DNA of 64,000 nucleotides from Undibacterium pigrum (GTDB taxonomy: Bacteria > Pseudomonadota > Gammaproteobacteria > Burkholderiales > Burkholderiaceae_D): the NCBI RefSeq assembly GCF_003201815.1, contig NZ_QJKB01000015.1:1-64000 (forward strand), given 5' to 3'. Shown piece by piece: positions 60,466-64,000 of this stretch; positions within the stretch are counted from its first letter, which is position 1, and every line of letters begins with the position of its first letter. A model generated the notes under the pieces. It was not told where the DNA came from and made no database searches. It saw nothing but the letters and a program-made list of their open reading frames with translations. The translations under genes were made by a program, and so were the position numbers.

Positions 60466-61506
60466 ATGGACCGTTTCCAGGCAATGCAAGTCTTTACCCG
60501 CGTGGTGGACAGCAATAGTTTTACCCGCGCTGCCGACAATCTCGGCTTGCCGCGTACCACCGTCACGACCATCATCCAGAACCTGGAAAGCCTGTTGCAG
60601 GTGCGCCTGCTGAACCGCACCACCCGACGCCTGAGCCTGACGCCAGACGGCGCGGCCTACTATGAGCGTTGCGTACGTATCCTCGCTGACGTGGACGAGA
60701 CTGAATCCTCATTCCAGAATGTCGCGCGCGGCCCCAAGGGGCAATTGCGCATAGACGTGCCAACTTCGATAGGCAAGCTCATCCTGCTGCCGCAAGTCTG
60801 TGAGTTTTATTCGCGCTACCCTGACATCAAGCTCGTCATGGGCATGGGTGACCGCATGGTCGACATGGTGCAGGAAGCAGTTGATTGCGTGATCAGGGTA
60901 GGGGAGTTGCAGGATTCCAGCATGGTGGCCCGCCGCATAGGCACTTTCCAGAGCATCACCTGCGCAGCACCAGATTATCTCGACACCCATGGCGAACCAC
61001 AAACCCTGGAAGACTTGCAGCACCACCAGGCTGTACATTATTTTTCCAGCCGCACCGGCCGCAACCTCGACTGGGATTTTATCGTCGACGGCCAGACCGT
61101 TGCCGTCACCGTCAATGGCAAGATATCCGTCAATGATTCAGAAGCCTACCTGGCCTGCGCGCTCAAGGGCTTTGGCCTGATACAGGCACCACGCTTCATG
61201 CTGATGCCGCATCTGCAATCCGGCGCATTGCGCGAAGTATTGCCGCAATGGACACCCGCCCCCATGCCCATCTCGGTAGTCTACCTGGCCAACCGCCATC
61301 TCTCACCCAAGGTACGCGCCTTTGTAGACTGGGTGGCAGAACTGTTCCCGCGCTGCCCCCTGTTCAGTGGCCGTGATGCAGAATTGCTGAATGGCGAGGG
61401 GGCAGGTGAATGCATCTTCGCAGGCAAACCCGAGCAACGCACGACGGGGAACAAAACCTTGCGTGCTGTGCTGGAGCATCAGAATGTGGCGGAGACGGCG
61501 TATTGA
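60466..61506 (+). CDS. LysR-family regulator of the RND operon (CeoR/BpeT/AaeR-like)
   Basis: Regulator of 346 aa, longer than usual (about 300) because of a C-terminal extension of about 45 residues after VDWVAELFPRCPLF. The winged helix has MDRFQAMQVFTRVVDSNSF and LPRTTVTTIIQNLE. The effector domain follows (about 90-295). TTCAGGAGTACCGCG gives a strong binding site for ATG 60466. It is divergent from the llpE-RND operon, with boxes in between, so control of efflux by an aromatic or drug-like inducer is inferred from the Burkholderia parallel. Confidence 0.94.
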   Translation: MDRFQAMQVFTRVVDSNSFTRAADNLGLPRTTVTTIIQNLESLLQVRLLNRTTRRLSLTPDGAAYYERCVRILADVDETESSFQNVARGPKGQLRIDVPTSIGKLILLPQVCEFYSRYPDIKLVMGMGDRMVDMVQEAVDCVIRVGELQDSSMVARRIGTFQSITCAAPDYLDTHGEPQTLEDLQHHQAVHYFSSRTGRNLDWDFIVDGQTVAVTVNGKISVNDSEAYLACALKGFGLIQAPRFMLMPHLQSGALREVLPQWTPAPMPISVVYLANRHLSPKVRAFVDWVAELFPRCPLFSGRDAELLNGEGAGECIFAGKPEQRTTGNKTLRAVLEHQNVAETAY

Positions 61507-61528
61507 GGGGCTGCATTGCGTATTAAAA

Positions 61529-61678
61529 AAAGACCAAACATCTCACCACAGAGGCACAGAGACACAGAGGGAACACTGAGATTTTAAAGGGGTGAATGCC
61601 AACAACATGCATGCTCTCTCAAAGATTTTCTCTGTGCTGACTCTGTGTCTCTGTGCCTCTGTGTTGAGTGGTCTTGAA
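61529..61678. repeat. CACAGAG-family inverted repeat
   Basis: AAAAGACCAAACATCTCACC followed by ACAGAGGCACAGAGACACAGAG at left, and the complementary arm ending TGTGTTGAGTGGTCTT at right, with a 60-base spacer. Same family as 26799-26945. Confidence 0.85.
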
Positions 61679-61713
61679 GTTCGCAGCAACCTATCTGCTG
61701 CTTATTCTTAGGG

Positions 61714-61755
61714 GGTAGGTTGGGCTACGTTTCATCAGCCCAACACTCGGCGTTT
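61714..61755. repeat. GTAGGTTGGGCT-family REP
   Basis: GGTAGGTTGGGCTACGTTTC followed by ATCAGCCCAACACTCGGCG; same family as 13357 and 27029. Confidence 0.8.
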
Positions 61756-61814
61756 GATTAACGCATCCCCAAAAAAAAGCGATATTTTGTGGTTTGGCTG
61801 TTATTGCCTGCACA

Positions 61815-62040
61815 TGCTATTTAAGATTGCAGGCCGGTGGTAGACCGGCAGCTACCCACCTTTTTGTCTCGCCAAAAAAGGTGGGCCAAAAAGGCGACCC
61901 AGGCATAGCCGCCCCTGCGGGGTTCCCGTTTGTGCAGTACAAAAAATGGGAAGATCCGAAACTCGCTACGCTCAGACATCGGCTCTTCTTGATCCATTTT
62001 CTGTACAGCACAAACGGCGGCTACACATGGGGAACTGCAT
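61815..62040. repeat. Dispersed long repeat, copy 2
   Basis: In the opposite orientation to 12961-13290. Blocks AAGATTGCAGGCC, GGCGACCCAGGCATAGCC, the one around ACAAAAAATGGGAAGATCCG, and CATTTTCTGTACAGCACAAA are shared. It has its own internal inverted arms (CCACCTTTTT...AAAAAGGTGGG). Confidence 0.75.
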
Positions 62041-62392
62041 AAATTCAAAAGCAACCGCAACCCCAAATTCAAACCCAAATCAAGTGCGACGTTAATGCCT
62101 GCGAGGCTTGACCCCAATCTACGGCTGCTGCTGCTTTCCTGGTGATGAAGTCCGGCGAGACTTGCGCTAGCGTGTTGTCTTGGCTGATTTTATACTGAAG
62201 AATGCTTGATCCAGTTTGCGCCTGCTGGCAAAAACACCGGGGTGAAAATCCGCAATTACCTGCTTTAATAATGTATGTAGGAGTGCAATGTTAATTTGCT
62301 AGGTATACTTGCTTGAATTGATTCATCGCTCTTTTAGACTGCCCATGTGGGAAAATGGCGAGATAATGTCTGGGAATTTTTAGCATCGTCGA
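62041..62392. other. Noncoding stretch between repeat copy 2 and the PLD-like gene
   Basis: 352 bases. I see no gene, RNA or terminator. Base composition drifts from that of the repeat towards AT-rich from about 62250 on, marking the edge of the AT-rich segment. Confidence 0.4.
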
Positions 62393-63628
62393 CTATTCAT
62401 AAAATATTGCATCCATCAACGCAACTCGATGGTCCCATATAACAGCCTGATCTAAATCTATTGGTCTTGCGGATTGAAACCATGGTGCGCTATGAATCAT
62501 TTTTAGAATACGAATATATCCCGCAGAATTTCCAATCGATTTCTGCGGGACTTCAAGTATGGTGCTCATATTATCTCTCACAATAGGAGATGCAACAGTG
62601 CAGTACACATCAGGTTTTATCAAACACAAGAGTCGACTCCATACCTTCATGGTTGGGCCTAAAGCAGTTAATCGGTCAAGTTGAGTCTCCAAAGCATTCC
62701 AATTCAAAGGCATCTTAATTTCTGCAATTCGATTTATTGCGTCTACGATAGTAGCTTGTACCACCACATCACTTGTGTTCGCCATGATCCTACGAAAATC
62801 TCCGGACGCAGCGACGTGGCCAAACCATGCAAATGGCTCCATTCCTCCGATGATGCGCCGATTGTTAATTTCACGAAAAATACTTACGTCCCATGGTAGC
62901 GGAAGCTCATCTTTGGCAGTTCTCAAAAGATTAAGATAGATATCTGCAGTTCTACCTGTATTGAGTAAGCCATCATGAATCTTATGAAAATATACTTCCC
63001 AATCGGCCAAGCGTAACCAGTTCGTTGTAGATATTTGATTTTCATCAATAGGGGGTGTTTCAATGCCGTTTGAGCGCGCTTTTTCAATTGCGCTCCAGTA
63101 TCTTGTTGCATATGCATCTAGCCATCTTTTTGTTGGAACGAAGGAATTTTCATTCGATCTCCACTCCTCAAACCTTTGAGTAATATCCGAAAGCAGAATA
63201 TTTTCAGTGTTGATTTCCCCTTCTATCAGCATGTTTGCTTCAATATTTCGGTAAAAGCCTGAGTATGTAAGGTTAGAACTTCCAATAAATAAAGCAAATC
63301 CATTTTTTCGTCTGAACAAATAAAGTTTGGGATGGAAGATGTTTGCTGCTTTGCTACAAAAAATTCGCACATCTGATCCGATATCTATAAGCCAATGAAC
63401 GCCATCAGGGTGCGTTTGTTCGAAAGAAACTCCTATAATGGCTCGCATTGTTGAACCAAATTTTTGTAATTGCTTATACGGCAGAGTGTGTTCGGGATCA
63501 CCGCACCAAGCGACAGCAAGATCTATGCTGTCATACTCTTCGCAGCAACGATTGAAATCTTGATTAAATGATTTTATATCAGCCAAAAACCGAGTTTTCG
63601 TCATAACATCAATCTTTCGAAATATCAT
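62393..63628 (-). CDS. AT-rich phospholipase-D-like domain protein
   Basis: Cytosolic protein of 411 aa. A single PLD-type motif lies at about residues 98-125: FHPKLYLF (His-x-Lys) followed by GSSNLTYSGF. This pattern is typical of one-HKD PLD nucleases and helicase-associated PLD proteins, which work as dimers. The C-terminal 250 residues, with WSRLLCLIKPDVYCTVASP, are unrecognised. Composition departs sharply: 19 of 60 bases are G/C at 63241-63300 against 38 of 60 at 61261-61320 in the LysR gene, so it was probably acquired by transfer. An ATG at 63604 is an alternative start. A DNA-processing or defence role is inference. Confidence 0.85.
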   Translation of the reverse strand: MIFRKIDVMTKTRFLADIKSFNQDFNRCCEEYDSIDLAVAWCGDPEHTLPYKQLQKFGSTMRAIIGVSFEQTHPDGVHWLIDIGSDVRIFCSKAANIFHPKLYLFRRKNGFALFIGSSNLTYSGFYRNIEANMLIEGEINTENILLSDITQRFEEWRSNENSFVPTKRWLDAYATRYWSAIEKARSNGIETPPIDENQISTTNWLRLADWEVYFHKIHDGLLNTGRTADIYLNLLRTAKDELPLPWDVSIFREINNRRIIGGMEPFAWFGHVAASGDFRRIMANTSDVVVQATIVDAINRIAEIKMPLNWNALETQLDRLTALGPTMKVWSRLLCLIKPDVYCTVASPIVRDNMSTILEVPQKSIGNSAGYIRILKMIHSAPWFQSARPIDLDQAVIWDHRVALMDAIFYE

Positions 63629-63809
63629 GGAGTTACTTATCGTACCATTGATAACTTCGGGGGACGGACTATTGCCCGAATTTGATAAATTTACACTGTA
63701 ATTTTTTAATACTGCCAGGGCTTATGTCTGCATCGCTGCAAAATGCATGTCACACATTGTCCTCTGATACCCATCCTACGACTTTGGTAAGGCTGCCATT
63801 GATCTGGCC

Positions 63810-63941
63810 GCGTTGTGTGAAGTATTGCCGCAACGGACCAGCCCCATGCCCAACTCAGTGGCCTACTTGGACAAGTGGCATCTGTCACTCAGAGTGCGCG
63901 CGGTGCTTGAACATCAGAATGGGGCTGAAATGGTGTATTAA
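63810..63941 (+). pseudogene. Decayed 3' fragment of a LysR gene
   Basis: The frame ending TAA at 63939-63941 reads ALCEVLPQRTSPMPNSVAYL then RAVLEHQNGAEMVY. This matches ALREVLPQWTPAPMPISVVYLA and RAVLEHQNVAETAY of the 60466-61506 regulator, with about 140 bases missing between the two blocks. No start or DNA-binding part is present upstream. Confidence 0.8.
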
Positions 63942-63956
63942 TGCCGTTGCTGCTTC

Positions 63957-64000
63957 TTAATGCGCCGCAGGCAAAGCCCTCACCGTATAAAACTCACTGG
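63957..64000 (-). CDS. Possible C-terminal end of a gene running off the window
   Basis: On the minus strand a frame open at the window edge reads SEFYTVRALPAAH and then TAA at 63957-63959. The composition is protein-like, but only 13 codons are visible, so product and reality cannot be judged. Confidence 0.35.
   Translation of the reverse strand, partial: SEFYTVRALPAAH

Overview
The window reads as chromosome of a betaproteobacterium, most likely Burkholderiales and possibly Oxalobacteraceae. This rests on protein character: an RND pump operon headed by a lipase-like gene and faced by a LysR gene (the llpE-ceoAB-opcM / BpeEF-OprC layout of Burkholderia), a DUF3106 protein and an Mla-type lipid ABC system with a PqiC-like lipoprotein. 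Genus is inference only. No rRNA, tRNA, CRISPR array, complete insertion sequence or prophage was seen. Most genes are well packed and fairly GC-rich. The exception is an AT-rich phospholipase-D-like gene near the right end.

Layout. 0.2-7.6 kb (minus strand): small unknown proteins, a Cache-HAMP-PAS-GGDEF-EAL cyclic-di-GMP protein, a transglutaminase/NAT-like protein, and a YihY gene with a tiny lmo0937-like gene in front. 7.9-12.9 kb (plus): a leader ORF overlapping a long terminator-like hairpin, then macA-macB and an outer-membrane factor in overlapping frames. 13.6-17.3 kb: a four-gene Mla-like lipid transport operon ending in a clear terminator. 17.4-24.6 kb: stress-type small proteins (DUF883, ferritin-like, two PRC-barrel paralogues), an AsmA protein with a Ser-Ala/Ser-Thr dipeptide repeat, a 162-bp tandem repeat, and a chemoreceptor with a degenerate signalling tip. 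24.8-26.8 kb: a two-Cys OhrR-type regulator, its palindromic boxes, and a secreted esterase. 27.3-49.4 kb: metabolic and regulatory genes, mostly divergent regulator/target pairs. These include AraC with an SDR, LysR with a quinone oxidoreductase-RidA-aminotransferase operon, a GntR-cysteine hydrolase-MetC operon, and AraC with a secreted hydrolase. An orphan ExbD lacking the membrane Asp and several orphan small genes also lie here. 49.4-53.2 kb: a DUF3829 lipoprotein flanked by inverted MITE-like copies, and a large secreted protein. 53.3-61.5 kb: RND efflux operon (lipase-like protein, adaptor, pump, outer-membrane factor) with its divergent LysR gene. 61.5-64 kb: dispersed repeats, the AT-rich PLD-like gene, and a decayed copy of the 3' end of that LysR gene.

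Shared themes are envelope maintenance and export: two tripartite efflux systems, phospholipid trafficking, AsmA, YihY and secreted hydrolases, many paired with one-component regulators. Intergenic regions carry at least six families of short dispersed palindromic repeats. The observations I rate highest are the macA leader/attenuator, the LysR-fragment-bounded PLD island, the Ser-to-Asp change in the nucleophile elbow of the RND-linked lipase-like protein, the OhrR-box-controlled esterase, and the ExbD paralogue that has lost its membrane aspartate.
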